DNA of 50,766 nt, from positions 1 through 50,766 of the forward strand of contig CAJONQ010000023.1 of assembly GCA_905235835.1 (NCBI GenBank). Reading direction: 5' to 3'. Under the pieces are notes generated by a model. That model did no database searches and was not told the DNA's origin. It worked only from the letters and a program-made list of their open reading frames with translations. A program made the translations under genes and the position numbers. Position 1 is the first letter of the stretch. Every line of letters begins with the position of its first letter. Origin of the DNA: an uncultured Prevotella sp. (GTDB lineage: Bacteria; Bacteroidota; Bacteroidia; Bacteroidales; Bacteroidaceae). Positions 26,299-36,424 of the stretch are shown here, in pieces.

Positions 26299-28157
26299 GA
26301 CTCTATCGTTTTTCTTATAGTTGCTGCATCTAATCCGACCAGATGCTGTAGCTCTTCAACAGTACCATGCTCAACAAACTGCGTATCAGGCATACCGAGG
26401 CGAGTGATGCGAGGGGAATAGCCATGGTCGTTCATCCACTCCAAGACGGCAGAACCTAAACCACCATTCTTGACACCGTCCTCCACCGTGATGATATGTT
26501 CGTATTTCTGTGCGACTTCTTTGAGGATGTCCTCGTCGATAGGTTTCAAGAAGCGCATGTCATAATGAGCGGCATTTGTTCCTTTAACAGCCTCGGTCAC
26601 GTTATTCCCTATAGGACCAATGGAAAGAACAGCGACTTTCTCTCCCTCTTTCATCTTTCTGCCTGTTCCTACTTTAATCTCCTCAAAAGGACAGCGCCAG
26701 TCTAATAAGACACCCCCACCTCTTGGATAACGGATGACGAAAGGTCCTTTATCAGGCAACTGTGCTGTATACATCAGTCGACGTAACTCATGTTCATCCA
26801 TAGGAGAGGAAATTGTCAGATTGGGGATGGGGCGAAGTGCTGCTAAGTCGAAAGCGCCATGATGAGTGGGACCGTCTTCTCCTACAATACCAGCACGGTC
26901 AAAACAGAATACAACATGCAGGTTCAGTAATGCAACATCGTGTATGATGTTATCAAATGCGCGCTGAGCGAAGGCGCTATATATATTGCAGAATGGTATC
27001 AGTCCGTCTTTTGCCATGCCTCCAGAGAAAGTGACGGCATGTCCTTCGGCGATACCAACGTCAAAGGTACGCTCAGGCATCTCTTTCATCATAATGTTCA
27101 TGGAGCATCCAGAAGGCATGGCTGGTGTGACTCCCACGATTTTGGGATTCTGTTGAGCAAGTTCCAAAAGAGTATGTCCAAAGACATCCTGATATCTCTG
27201 GGGCTTGTTGGGATCCTTATTCACTAATCGCTCTCCTGTCTCTGGATCAAACTTTCCTGGCGCATGCCAAATAGTGACATCTTTTTCCGCAGGCGCATAG
27301 CCATGTCCTTTCTGAGTATGGAGATGCAATAATTTAGGTCCCCCCATGTCTTTCATCTGTCGGAGAATACGAACAAGCTCCTTGATGTCGTGTCCATCAA
27401 AAGGTCCGAAATAGCGGATGTTCATACCCTCAAAAATGTTCTGCTGGTGAGAGATGGCACTCTTTAAGGCATTTGACAAGCGGATAAGTCCTTTACGGCG
27501 ATCTTCTTCTAACAAGCCCTTATTATGCATCCATCGGGAAACTTTAAAGCGTAAAGCGTTATAAGTCTCATTGGTGTTTAAGTTCAGAAGATATTGCTTC
27601 ATGCCTCCCACCGAGCGATCGATTGACATGTTATTGTCATTCAGTATAATTAGTATGTCATTCGGTGAGGAAGACACGTTGTTAAGACCTTCAAAGGCAA
27701 GTCCACCACTGAGAGCTCCATCACCAATAACTGCAACAACTCTTCTGCCAGGATTACCTGTTTTTTTTGCAGCGACCGCCATTCCTAATGCTGCGGAGAT
27801 AGAATTACTGGCATGTCCACATGCAAAAGTGTCATATTCACTTTCGACAGGAGAAGGGAAAGGACGGATACCTCCAAGTTTACGATTAGTATAGAACAGC
27901 TCTCTTCGTCCTGTCAGGATTTTATGCCCATAAGCCTGATGACCCACATCCCAAACGATACGATCTTCTGGAGTGTTATAGACATAGTGTAAGGCAACAG
28001 TCAACTCTACGATGCCAAGACTGGAAGCAAGATGCCCAGGGTTTACAGACAATTCCTTCACGATATCTTCGCGAAGTTCCTGGCATAGTTCTGGAAGTTG
28101 GTCAACCGACAACTTGCGAAGGTCATCGGGATATGTTATTTGATTGAGTAATTCCAC
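26295..28157 (-). CDS. dxs: 1-deoxy-D-xylulose-5-phosphate synthase
   Basis: A thiamine diphosphate enzyme that condenses pyruvate and glyceraldehyde-3-phosphate, the first step of the MEP isoprenoid pathway. Conserved signatures: [40 protein letters not shown] with the TPP motif continuing to NDNNMSID, and [14 protein letters not shown]. The frame is open to a TTG at 28178, but that codon lies in the -7 box. The GTG at 28157 (followed by [12 protein letters not shown]) is chosen because it fits the promoter and because the preceding ATAGTATTATT mirrors the glyS leader. That gives 620 residues. Confidence 0.93.
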   Translation of the reverse strand: MELLNQITYPDDLRKLSVDQLPELCQELREDIVKELSVNPGHLASSLGIVELTVALHYVYNTPEDRIVWDVGHQAYGHKILTGRRELFYTNRKLGGIRPFPSPVESEYDTFACGHASNSISAALGMAVAAKKTGNPGRRVVAVIGDGALSGGLAFEGLNNVSSSPNDILIILNDNNMSIDRSVGGMKQYLLNLNTNETYNALRFKVSRWMHNKGLLEEDRRKGLIRLSNALKSAISHQQNIFEGMNIRYFGPFDGHDIKELVRILRQMKDMGGPKLLHLHTQKGHGYAPAEKDVTIWHAPGKFDPETGERLVNKDPNKPQRYQDVFGHTLLELAQQNPKIVGVTPAMPSGCSMNIMMKEMPERTFDVGIAEGHAVTFSGGMAKDGLIPFCNIYSAFAQRAFDNIIHDVALLNLHVVFCFDRAGIVGEDGPTHHGAFDLAALRPIPNLTISSPMDEHELRRLMYTAQLPDKGPFVIRYPRGGGVLLDWRCPFEEIKVGTGRKMKEGEKVAVLSIGPIGNNVTEAVKGTNAAHYDMRFLKPIDEDILKEVAQKYEHIITVEDGVKNGGLGSAVLEWMNDHGYSPRITRLGMPDTQFVEHGTVEELQHLVGLDAATIRKTIES

Positions 28158-28170
28158 AATAATACTATTT

Positions 28171-28216
28171 GGGTGCAAAGTTACGATTAAGTAAGCAAAA
28201 AAGCAAATATATTTGC
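28171..28216 (-). promoter_or_regulatory. dxs promoter module, near-identical to the glyS promoter
   Basis: On the minus strand: palindrome GCAAATATATTTGC (28216-28203), then TTTTTTGCTTACTTAATCG and the -7 box TAACTTTGC (28183-28175), followed by ACCC. Only a few positions differ from 17466-17511. Confidence 0.8.
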
Positions 28217-28224
28217 ATGAATTT

Positions 28225-29028
28225 TTAACGTGTCAGACTGAATTTAAGTGACAGCCCGAAGTCATGTGTGGTTGTAGGATAACTACTGGCAGATAATAAT
28301 GGGGTATTTGTCTGCCTGTCATAATAAGCGCTCAGAGTCAATAGTCGTGATAAAGTGTAGTCTGCCATAAAGGATATCTTCAAGGCGGTATTACCACTAT
28401 TAGCAGCACTTGTCCGTGTGGCGATATCACGTGTGATAGAGGCTTGGTCACGCAACGAGAAATCAAGACGAAGGTTCAAATCGTGGTTAACACCGGTCTT
28501 AGGTGCAGTCTTTGAAGTGTTAGTATCTTCTTTTTGGGCATTCTTCTTGCCACGTTGTGCTTTCTTTACCTTACGGTTGCCATTGCTTCCAAAGATATTG
28601 AAGTCACTAATCTTATAGGCAAGTCCGATAACCCAGTCATTGGAGCGGCTTTCATTAATCTGGATACTTGTCATAGAGAGGTTGAGAACACGAGTCGTGC
28701 GGTATTCCACCTTAGCTGTGAGATTGTTGTTGAATGTCAAATCTATTCCAAGCAGGGGAGAGAACGACTCGTTGAGGCTGACTGTTGGTACATTGTAGCC
28801 TAACAAGGAGCTTGTACCGGCGTTTGTCGTATAACTACCTACTGCATAGATGCTCTTATACGAATGATTGAGTGTCACGCTTTTGAATACATCACGGAAC
28901 CAAGGCAGTTTCGATAAACCTGTATAACGGACAGTCCAGTTGGGCAACAAACGAGTTAAGGCAGGGAAGAAACTCAGACCGGACCCACCGCTGCTGGTAT
29001 AGGCAGAGAGGAAGGCGGGAATCATCAC
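28225..29028 (-). pseudogene. sprA: SprA/Sov C-terminal fragment, split off by a frameshift
   Basis: 267 codons that complete the T9SS translocon protein: IPAFLSAYTSSGGSGLSFFP, then beta strands (LTFNNNLTAKVEYRTTRVLN, LNLRLDFSLRDQASITRDI) and the terminal [12 protein letters not shown] expected of a large outer-membrane barrel. The upstream frame stops at 29025; the family continuation QYSASVMIPAF lies in this frame just before. One base added near 29044-29049 would join the two. The GTG at 29028 overlaps the upstream TGA, so separate translation is conceivable, but a detached barrel end is unlikely to work alone. Confidence 0.85.
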
Positions 29029-32000
29029 ACTGGCACTGTATTGATCGACAGTCTTTCCATAACACGTTGCTGATAAGAGGTAAGCAAATTGCAGAACCTA
29101 TCGAAGGAGGCAGAGTGGAAACCATTATTGGCATCTCCAATACCTTCCAAGGCAGACTTCAACGAAATCGTTGTCATGGTGAATGTTCCGCTTTGCGTCG
29201 TCGGCATTCCCTCATACACATACTGGATAGAGCGTGCCTTTGTCTCTGTGCGACTTGCATTCAGGTCGATCTTCAAGTCTCGTACAGGTTCCAAGGTCGC
29301 CCTGATTTGCAGGTCTGTCGTCAGGTTGGTGGTGGCGGGAGTCGCGATACTGTCAATATTGAGCAACCATCCATTGTCACGTGCCTTCTGCAGATAACTG
29401 TCGTCAACCATACCGAAAGCAAAACCTAAACCTGGTGCCATCACACTACCAGTCCGCTGACCGAAGGCATCCCCGATATTAGGCATGAAGCCAGGAATAG
29501 ACATGGAGTATTGGTTGCGGTAAGAAATACCAATAGAGCGAACCATCATCAGTACACGGGCTGCAGACTGTGCAGGCTTGTACCACCACTGCTTGTCTGC
29601 CGCAGGCTTGGGTGAGATGCTCAGCATCACTTGTATCGTGTCATGGTTATTAATGCGGATACGGTTGTCGTCTAAGACTTTATACTTTAATGCATATTTC
29701 TTACCATCCTTCGTTCTGGCAATAACGTTTAATTTCTTAGATTTCTTGCCATGATTGACAATGATGGACGAGTCAGCCATCAGTGTGACTTCCTTTTGCC
29801 ATGCGTTCTGGTTCTTAGGGAGTATCTTCTCCTCTTTCTTGTCTTGTTTGGCGTTTTTGTCTTTAGTATTCTTTTTCGCTTTTGGCTTATTGGTAGTTGC
29901 TTTCTTAAACCGCTCATTCGCTTTCTTCAGGAAAGGGAAGTGGTTATAAAGCGTTTCCATATTGAAATTACCATTGATGTTTATTTGTCTGGTGTTTGCA
30001 ATGGTGTTTCCTAAGTTCGTTCCATTCTCAAGATCAGTACCACGTACCCAATTATATGTGGCATTATAGGTCGCGTCACTGGTTACCCAGTCGAAGATAG
30101 GAAGTTTGTTCAATGGCAACTGCAAGGAGGCGGTAAACTGCTGGCGATAGTCCAATGGAACACCAAAGTGGGTGATGCTATGCCAAACAGAGTCCTTCCA
30201 TGCCTCATAACGATCAGGGTAGAGGTCTTTATTGATTGGTCTCTCATCGTATGGCTCCTCTATCTCAGCGTGCGTAGCTGACTGGAAGCTCATGTGCAGG
30301 TTCTTCGTGAGGTCCCAACGGATGGAGAACTCACGATTCCAAAGGAATTGCGAACTCCAAGTGACAGGAAGTTTCTGTCCTCCCAGATCCTCCATATCCC
30401 GTTCTTGCAGTTCGTAATAGGTCCTCAGCATCTCAGTATTGAAGGAAATGTTCTGCGGCAACCAGTTCAGTCCAAACTGTTTGGGATATTGTGCCCACTT
30501 TGACTTACTCTTACTCTTCTTAAAAGGTTCCCATGGCTTATAGACAGGAGAGTAGTTGTAATTGAGAGCACCGCGCCACTGGTCCTCTTTCTCATACACC
30601 GTCGTTTCTCCTGTCGTATATCGATGGGAATGGCTATATGAGAACGAGAAATTGGCAGGATCGTATGGCATTGGATGGCGTTTGGTTTTGATACCGACAC
30701 GAACATTCGACAATGAGAAGTTGGTGTTGGTAGTCTTGGTGACCGCAATACTCTCGATAGAGTCACGCTCCTGTTTGCTTGCCGCCGCATCCAAAGCGTC
30801 CTTGAGTTCCAGGTCTGTGTCCAGTGGGTTATACTTAGGACGTTTCTCCTCCTTGGTGACAGAGTAGTAGAGTGGGGCACTTACCTTCGCTTTGTCAGGG
30901 AAGAATTTTCCTAATTCCACATTAGCAGTGATGGAGTAAGTCTTATAATCGTCAGTCGACCGTTGTAGGATGCCTTCCTCTAATCCACCAAAACCGGCAG
31001 TCATAATCTTACCCGTCATGTTGAGTGAGCCGACATCTGACAGTTGTACATTCAAAGCACCGCTTGCTGCCCATCCGCCTTTGTTGTTAAAGTCCATGAG
31101 TCGTAACTCGTTGACCCATACCTCTCCAGACTTCTGCTCATTAGAGATATTCCTAACACCAATCATCATGGTCTTCACCTCTCCTAAAGTAGGATTACCC
31201 ATAATGCTGACGGTATTACCAGGATGACTTGGGTCGTCCATGGAGTATAACTGGTTGAAGGACGCGCCACCATTGGCACGTGACTTATTGCGTTCTTTCT
31301 TCAGATTGGTAAACAGGGTGAGATCCATGTCCAGCATATTCTCTTGCGGCCATACTGCACGACAATCCTCTACTCTGTATTTGTTGTAGTCGTTGCGGTC
31401 AGGAGTCAGCGAGAGAGGTATCACGTATTCATAGTAGTTGTTCTTATAGTCGTTACCCAAGCGGATGAATAGAGCGAGATCTCCATCCTTCAGGTTGGTG
31501 TCGTCAATCAGGTGGTTGGCATGTGTGAACATCTGCAAATGCTTATAGCGACGCAGGTCTAACATGGTATTCTTATAGACACCTTTTGACTCTCCGGGTG
31601 CGAGATGGCGAACAATCATGTTCATCGATTGCTCGTTCTCCTCTACCAGCTGAGGTTGTGAAGGGTCTGTTACTCTACTGATGCCAGGAGGCAACACATA
31701 GTTGACAGGACGTTTGTCGTTATTCTCCTCGATGTTGACGGCACTGACTTCCAAAGTACCACTCTCAGCGACATTGGATAATTGCTGCTGATAGATACGC
31801 CACTCGCCACGCACCAAGTCTAATGAACCAAAACGCAACACAATAGGATGCTTGAACTGGGTGAGGAACATACGCATAAAGCGGACACTGGTGAAGTCGC
31901 TGATATTACCGACACAGTCGTCATACTGGTCCAGAGGAATACGGAACTGGTACCATTTCACAGTCTCACGACTACCATTACGCAAGGCGACACTTGCCTC

Positions 32001-35000
32001 GCGAATATCAGTGATATGGTTATAGCCCAGTCGCAGATCCTCAGGACGGATACTGACTTTATATTGGAAATAACGCTCATATTCGTTCAGAGTATAGTCC
32101 TGATTGATATCCTCCACGTCAGGGAACGTCTTGTAACTCGTGTCATACCCTTCTGTCTGCTGGTCACTGTCAGGTGAGTTGCCTTGTGGCATATTGATAC
32201 GTTTGTAACGCTCAAGGATGGATGCCTGTCGTGCGTCAAGGTCAGAGCCGCGGTAATAGTGGTAGTTGTCGTTAGCAGGGTCAGCGTTCCATGCGGCACG
32301 AACGCTGTCATTGACAGTCACGCCATTGAGGAAATTGGCATAAGCAGGTTGCGCACGCTCTTCCTCGTCAGTCAGACCGTTGAATCCGACATCCTGTTTG
32401 GCACGTGCTCCAGAGGAGGTGGCAAACGCATAAGTCTGGGTGGGTTGTATAGGTACCTTACCCCATGCTGTCCTTGAGAAAGTCCCAGTGCCATCGACAG
32501 GCATACCACTCTCATAGAATTTCTTTCCATCACGTAAGATATCCTCGCTGACCTCACCAAGGTTGATATACAGGTCACCACCGTATTCAGAGGCATCAGC
32601 CTGTTGGGAGGAATAGATAAAAGGATCCATCAGCCAGAACTCGATATACTCCACGTTTGCCGTCTCGAAGTCGTTGGTGTCCAGTTTTCGCATCATACCA
32701 CCCCATCGTTGTTGCGGATTAGTTAGTTTACCGTTGATATCCACATCCGTAGTAAGATTGTAAGCTCCACGCTCTTGGGGATAATAGGCGAGATCAAGGA
32801 TGGGAAGGGTTGCTGTAGCACCACTGTAGGTGCTCTGCTGACGGTTAGGGTACAGCTCACTGACATAAACGGCACGTACGTAATGGTTTGATAACTGCTC
32901 CAGGTCGCTCTTGATATGACTCGGTGTCAATGAGGACGAGCGGTAGGTGAAGATAGGGTCAATGTTGTACCATGCGAGGAGCGAACGGTTAAAGCCACTC
33001 GTCACAGAGTCCTTGTCATTATATTCCTTGAACATGGTGGGGACACTCGACATGGTCCATGCCTTAGGCTCATTCAAAGACAGACCGTTTTTCGCATTCT
33101 CAAAGTCATCGATGTAGGAGGCGTTGTCCTGCGTACCACTTGCTTGTCCGGCTACCAGTTGTGCAAACTCTCCTGTGAAGGATATCTGAGAGGGTTGTGT
33201 GCAATGCAGGAACGGCAGCTTGTTGAGCATATTGGTAAGCCATTGACTCTCATGCTTCCAGTTGATGTTCAGTCCCCACAGCATATTGCGAAGGGGCTCT
33301 GAGCCCATCGTCACCTTCGAGGTAAGTGTCTGTTCCGTCAGATATTGGAAAGTACCACCTAATTGCAAGTCTTTGGAGAAGTCATACTCCCAGTTCATTC
33401 CCAGCATGGTCTTACGCTGCATACCATAGTCCGTGTTACTCTCCAGAGATACATTGACGCTGGTGCCTGCATCGATGATACTCTGATTGAGGATGGTGAC
33501 CTCACCAGCCGAGTAGTCGACACTATAGTCAGAACCCTCTGAGAGGATGACACCTCCTGCCGTCACGACAACAGAGCCTTGCGGCACATTGTAGGCTCCC
33601 AAAGAGATGACGTTGGCGGATGTTCCCTTAAACTGTCCCACCAGCAGATATTTGTTCTTGTCAGTCATCTGCTTTGCCGCAGTACGTGTCGTGTCGTACA
33701 GCTCATTGAAGGCATATTTCTCTATCTTGTCAGCCGAGACACCATTTGCTTTCAGGAAGTCACGAAGTGTCTTGCCAAATGGTTCTACCGATGGGAAGAA
33801 CACACGTCCGTCACTGACCGTATAGCCTTCCACAAAGTCAAAATAGCCATTAGGGTGGGCACGGTTGTTGTTGTCAAGACGGTCGCATCCTAATCCTCGC
33901 AGCAAAGTGATGTCTTTGACTTCCGGGATATAGGTGAGATAGACACCCGCCGTGTCGCTTTGGAACTTGATGTCGAGACGGAACTTGGTCTTTTCCACGT
34001 TAGAGGCGAGGTAATAGACGTTCTTCATCATCAGCTTCCAGTTCTTCTGCTGGGGGTTATTGCTGGTGTTCTTCAATGATTTGACATACAATGCCTCACT
34101 GGCATTGGTGTGGTCACTGGCAAACTCGCCCACCTGATAGGTGGTTCCTCCATAGGTGAACTCAAAAGCGACGGCAAGCACTTGGTCAGTCTGCAGTCCT
34201 GTTTTAAGGGAGATATAGCCCAAAGCCTTGTTGACCGTATACTCGGAACTGTTCAGAAGACGTGCGGAGGCGAGTTTCTCATAGTCCACGCTACCTTGGA
34301 AATCACCGATGTTATCGAGCACGGTGGAGGTCTGCTCTATATTACGGGCATCAGCGTATGTCGATGTCATCTCGCCATACTCACGGTTAGCGTTGTTGCT
34401 GGGGATGGCAGACTCGTTACTGCCACTTCCCCAGCGTGAGGAAGTACTCTCACCCAGTTCTGTGAGGGCGATGATATTTCTGGTGTTCGCAGTCGTTCCT
34501 GTCTTGTTGGTGATCCATACCTCCACCCGGGTAATCTGAATACCAGTCATGAGACTGGGCAGTTTCTGCATGGCGGCATCATAACGCTCCCTGAAATACT
34601 GGGCGAGGAAGAAGTGCCGGTTCTCCTCATAGTCGGCAACGTTAAACTCGAAGGGGGTTAGTTGCACACCTCCTCTGGACGATACACTGGTGGTGGTGGA
34701 ATTCTTCTGTGAGAAGACCGTTTGCAGTTTCAGTTTGCCAAACTGCATATCCGTACGTACACCAAACAGACTGGAGGCTCCCTTGACCAGGGAGTTGTTG
34801 GTGGGGAAAGTGACATTACCAGCCTCGATGAGTTTGATGATCTCGTCCTCCTTACCCTCATAGCGTAGTTTGATGTTCTTGGTATCAAAGTCGAAGGTGG
34901 CGTCTGTGTTGTAGTTCAGGTTCATATTCACCTTGTCGCCCACCTTACCATTCACATTCAGGTTGATCTTCTCGTCGAAATCAATCGCCGTTGTCCTTCT

Positions 35001-35588
35001 GTTGCGCTCTGGCAAAGAGGGATTGTCGATATTCTTGAAGTTAGCACCCAACTTGAGCTCGGCAGTACCTTGTGTCTTGATGCGTACACCACCAGGTCCG
35101 AAGATCTTCTCTGCGGGTCCTAAGTCAAAGTGCATGTCTGCGAAGTCAAACTTGTCTTTCCCTTTTGCCGCAAAGTTGGCAGCGTTCTTTTGTCGGAAGA
35201 AACTGCGAAGCTCCCGTTGGCGACTCCATTTCTGATATTCCTCTGGTGACATCAGGATGGGGGCGTTCAGATAAGAGGTTCCAATCTTAGAGCCTATCAG
35301 GTAGACCCCGGCAGAGTCGTCATACTCTGCCTGTTGCTTGATGTTGTCAGGCATGCGCAGGTCGACTACCGAGCTGTCGAGGTCTGCTACGAATACAGGA
35401 CTTGTCTTCTTGATTTTCCAACGGGGATGCAGCAGGGAGTCAGGAATATCCTCCTCTTCAGCAAGCACAGGTTGCTCCTTAGGCGCAGCTTCCTTTTTCT
35501 GTTTCTGCGTCTTGTCATCTTGTGGAGTTACAGCAAAGGTGCTGATGCTCAACAGGATAGCGGCGATATAGGCAACCCGTTTGCTCAA
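29025..35588 (-). CDS. sprA: T9SS outer-membrane translocon SprA/Sov, main part (frameshifted 3' end)
   Basis: The giant outer-membrane barrel through which type IX secretion substrates leave the cell. This frame encodes 2187 residues; with the 3' fragment the protein would be about 2450, the usual SprA/Sov size. It starts at TTG (SKRVAYIAAILLSISTFAVT, a signal peptide). Early segments match the SprA family: FADMHFDLGPAEKIFGPGGV, IKTQGTAELKLGANFKNIDN, VNMNLNYNTDATFDFDTKNI and the large SprA N-terminal repeats with SYIDDFENAKNGLSLNEP. The frame ends abnormally as ERLSINTVPV. Three bases separate it from ruvA upstream. No cargo with a clear T9SS C-terminal sorting domain was found in the window. 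Confidence 0.93.
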   Translation of the reverse strand: MSKRVAYIAAILLSISTFAVTPQDDKTQKQKKEAAPKEQPVLAEEEDIPDSLLHPRWKIKKTSPVFVADLDSSVVDLRMPDNIKQQAEYDDSAGVYLIGSKIGTSYLNAPILMSPEEYQKWSRQRELRSFFRQKNAANFAAKGKDKFDFADMHFDLGPAEKIFGPGGVRIKTQGTAELKLGANFKNIDNPSLPERNRRTTAIDFDEKINLNVNGKVGDKVNMNLNYNTDATFDFDTKNIKLRYEGKEDEIIKLIEAGNVTFPTNNSLVKGASSLFGVRTDMQFGKLKLQTVFSQKNSTTTSVSSRGGVQLTPFEFNVADYEENRHFFLAQYFRERYDAAMQKLPSLMTGIQITRVEVWITNKTGTTANTRNIIALTELGESTSSRWGSGSNESAIPSNNANREYGEMTSTYADARNIEQTSTVLDNIGDFQGSVDYEKLASARLLNSSEYTVNKALGYISLKTGLQTDQVLAVAFEFTYGGTTYQVGEFASDHTNASEALYVKSLKNTSNNPQQKNWKLMMKNVYYLASNVEKTKFRLDIKFQSDTAGVYLTYIPEVKDITLLRGLGCDRLDNNNRAHPNGYFDFVEGYTVSDGRVFFPSVEPFGKTLRDFLKANGVSADKIEKYAFNELYDTTRTAAKQMTDKNKYLLVGQFKGTSANVISLGAYNVPQGSVVVTAGGVILSEGSDYSVDYSAGEVTILNQSIIDAGTSVNVSLESNTDYGMQRKTMLGMNWEYDFSKDLQLGGTFQYLTEQTLTSKVTMGSEPLRNMLWGLNINWKHESQWLTNMLNKLPFLHCTQPSQISFTGEFAQLVAGQASGTQDNASYIDDFENAKNGLSLNEPKAWTMSSVPTMFKEYNDKDSVTSGFNRSLLAWYNIDPIFTYRSSSLTPSHIKSDLEQLSNHYVRAVYVSELYPNRQQSTYSGATATLPILDLAYYPQERGAYNLTTDVDINGKLTNPQQRWGGMMRKLDTNDFETANVEYIEFWLMDPFIYSSQQADASEYGGDLYINLGEVSEDILRDGKKFYESGMPVDGTGTFSRTAWGKVPIQPTQTYAFATSSGARAKQDVGFNGLTDEEERAQPAYANFLNGVTVNDSVRAAWNADPANDNYHYYRGSDLDARQASILERYKRINMPQGNSPDSDQQTEGYDTSYKTFPDVEDINQDYTLNEYERYFQYKVSIRPEDLRLGYNHITDIREASVALRNGSRETVKWYQFRIPLDQYDDCVGNISDFTSVRFMRMFLTQFKHPIVLRFGSLDLVRGEWRIYQQQLSNVAESGTLEVSAVNIEENNDKRPVNYVLPPGISRVTDPSQPQLVEENEQSMNMIVRHLAPGESKGVYKNTMLDLRRYKHLQMFTHANHLIDDTNLKDGDLALFIRLGNDYKNNYYEYVIPLSLTPDRNDYNKYRVEDCRAVWPQENMLDMDLTLFTNLKKERNKSRANGGASFNQLYSMDDPSHPGNTVSIMGNPTLGEVKTMMIGVRNISNEQKSGEVWVNELRLMDFNNKGGWAASGALNVQLSDVGSLNMTGKIMTAGFGGLEEGILQRSTDDYKTYSITANVELGKFFPDKAKVSAPLYYSVTKEEKRPKYNPLDTDLELKDALDAAASKQERDSIESIAVTKTTNTNFSLSNVRVGIKTKRHPMPYDPANFSFSYSHSHRYTTGETTVYEKEDQWRGALNYNYSPVYKPWEPFKKSKSKSKWAQYPKQFGLNWLPQNISFNTEMLRTYYELQERDMEDLGGQKLPVTWSSQFLWNREFSIRWDLTKNLHMSFQSATHAEIEEPYDERPINKDLYPDRYEAWKDSVWHSITHFGVPLDYRQQFTASLQLPLNKLPIFDWVTSDATYNATYNWVRGTDLENGTNLGNTIANTRQININGNFNMETLYNHFPFLKKANERFKKATTNKPKAKKNTKDKNAKQDKKEEKILPKNQNAWQKEVTLMADSSIIVNHGKKSKKLNVIARTKDGKKYALKYKVLDDNRIRINNHDTIQVMLSISPKPAADKQWWYKPAQSAARVLMMVRSIGISYRNQYSMSIPGFMPNIGDAFGQRTGSVMAPGLGFAFGMVDDSYLQKARDNGWLLNIDSIATPATTNLTTDLQIRATLEPVRDLKIDLNASRTETKARSIQYVYEGMPTTQSGTFTMTTISLKSALEGIGDANNGFHSASFDRFCNLLTSYQQRVMERLSINTVPV

Positions 35589-35591
35589 AAC

Positions 35592-36194
35592 CTACTTGAT
35601 TTGCTTGAGGGCGAGTTTGACCACCTGCTCCACAGGAGCACTGGGGTTATCTTGCAGGATGGCTACCACCACCTTCTGGGTGGGTGCCGGGGAGAATCCT
35701 AACATGGTGAGGGCGGCAACAGCCTCGTCCTTGACGGCATTGTTGACAGGTGTAGCCAGCGTGCCGCCTGCTGGTATCTCATCGGCAATACCTAAGGCGA
35801 CAATCTTGTCGCGCAGGTCTACGATGATGCGTTGGGCGGTCATCTTACCAATGCCCTTGATGCCCTTCACGATACGCTCATTACCTGTCGAGATGGCAGC
35901 GCAGAGCTCCTGCACACTCATCGACGAGAGCATCATGCGTGCCGTGTTGGGACCTACACCACTGACGGAGATGAGTAACTCGAACATCTCACGCTCCTTC
36001 TTGTTCACAAAACCGTAAAGCACATAGGCATCCTCTCGGATCGACTCATAGGCATAGAGTTTCACCTCCTTCTTACCTTGGATGGCACTAAATGTGTTCA
36101 GCGAGATATTCAACGCATATCCCACTCCTGCGGTTTCAACGGTTGCCAATGCAGGGGTAAGCTCTGTCAACTCACCCTTAATGTAATCTATCAT
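35592..36194 (-). CDS. ruvA: Holliday junction branch migration protein RuvA
   Basis: DNA-binding subunit of the RuvAB branch-migration motor, 200 residues. The N-terminal OB fold is [20 protein letters not shown]. The two helix-hairpin-helix motifs follow ([20 protein letters not shown] and [20 protein letters not shown]). The C-terminal RuvB-contacting domain ends [13 protein letters not shown]. It is immediately upstream of sprA. A 16-bp perfect palindrome lies 10 bp before its start codon. Confidence 0.95.
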   Translation of the reverse strand: MIDYIKGELTELTPALATVETAGVGYALNISLNTFSAIQGKKEVKLYAYESIREDAYVLYGFVNKKEREMFELLISVSGVGPNTARMMLSSMSVQELCAAISTGNERIVKGIKGIGKMTAQRIIVDLRDKIVALGIADEIPAGGTLATPVNNAVKDEAVAALTMLGFSPAPTQKVVVAILQDNPSAPVEQVVKLALKQIK

Positions 36195-36203
36195 ACGTAC
36201 GTT

Positions 36204-36219
36204 ATTGTATTAATACAAT
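36204..36219. promoter_or_regulatory. Perfect palindrome upstream of ruvA
   Basis: ATTGTATTAATACAAT is self-complementary over 16 bp and sits 10 bp from the ruvA ATG in the divergent ruvA/ddh region. Operator candidate. Confidence 0.5.
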
Positions 36220-36342
36220 CTAATAAACGCATTTTGCTTTCGATTTATTGTATTTTGTGCCCAAATAGAGACGGATTGTAACGAATGGTTACTTTTTTAG
36301 AAAATATTCTTGCTTTTCGTTACGCTTTTAATCGAAAAAGTG

Positions 36343-36351
36343 TAATTTTGC
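36343..36351 (+). promoter_or_regulatory. -7 box of ddh
   Basis: TAATTTTGC, 74 bp before the ATG. The leader contains a short hairpin (CTTTGC/GCAAAG) but no recognisable riboswitch. Confidence 0.55.
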
Positions 36352-36424
36352 AACCGCAATCGCTCTTATGGTGCGCTTTGCTCGCAAAGACAGAACATAA
36401 AAACAACTAAATAAAGATAGAAAC

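Noticed and set aside
28158..28178. TTG start for dxs at 28178
   Set aside because: This codon is part of the -7 box; the GTG at 28157 gives the normal DXS N-terminus and matches the glyS leader spacing.
29067..35571. Many + strand frames of 60-120 codons opposite sprA
   Set aside because: Antisense shadows of a well-matched translocon gene, without coding features.
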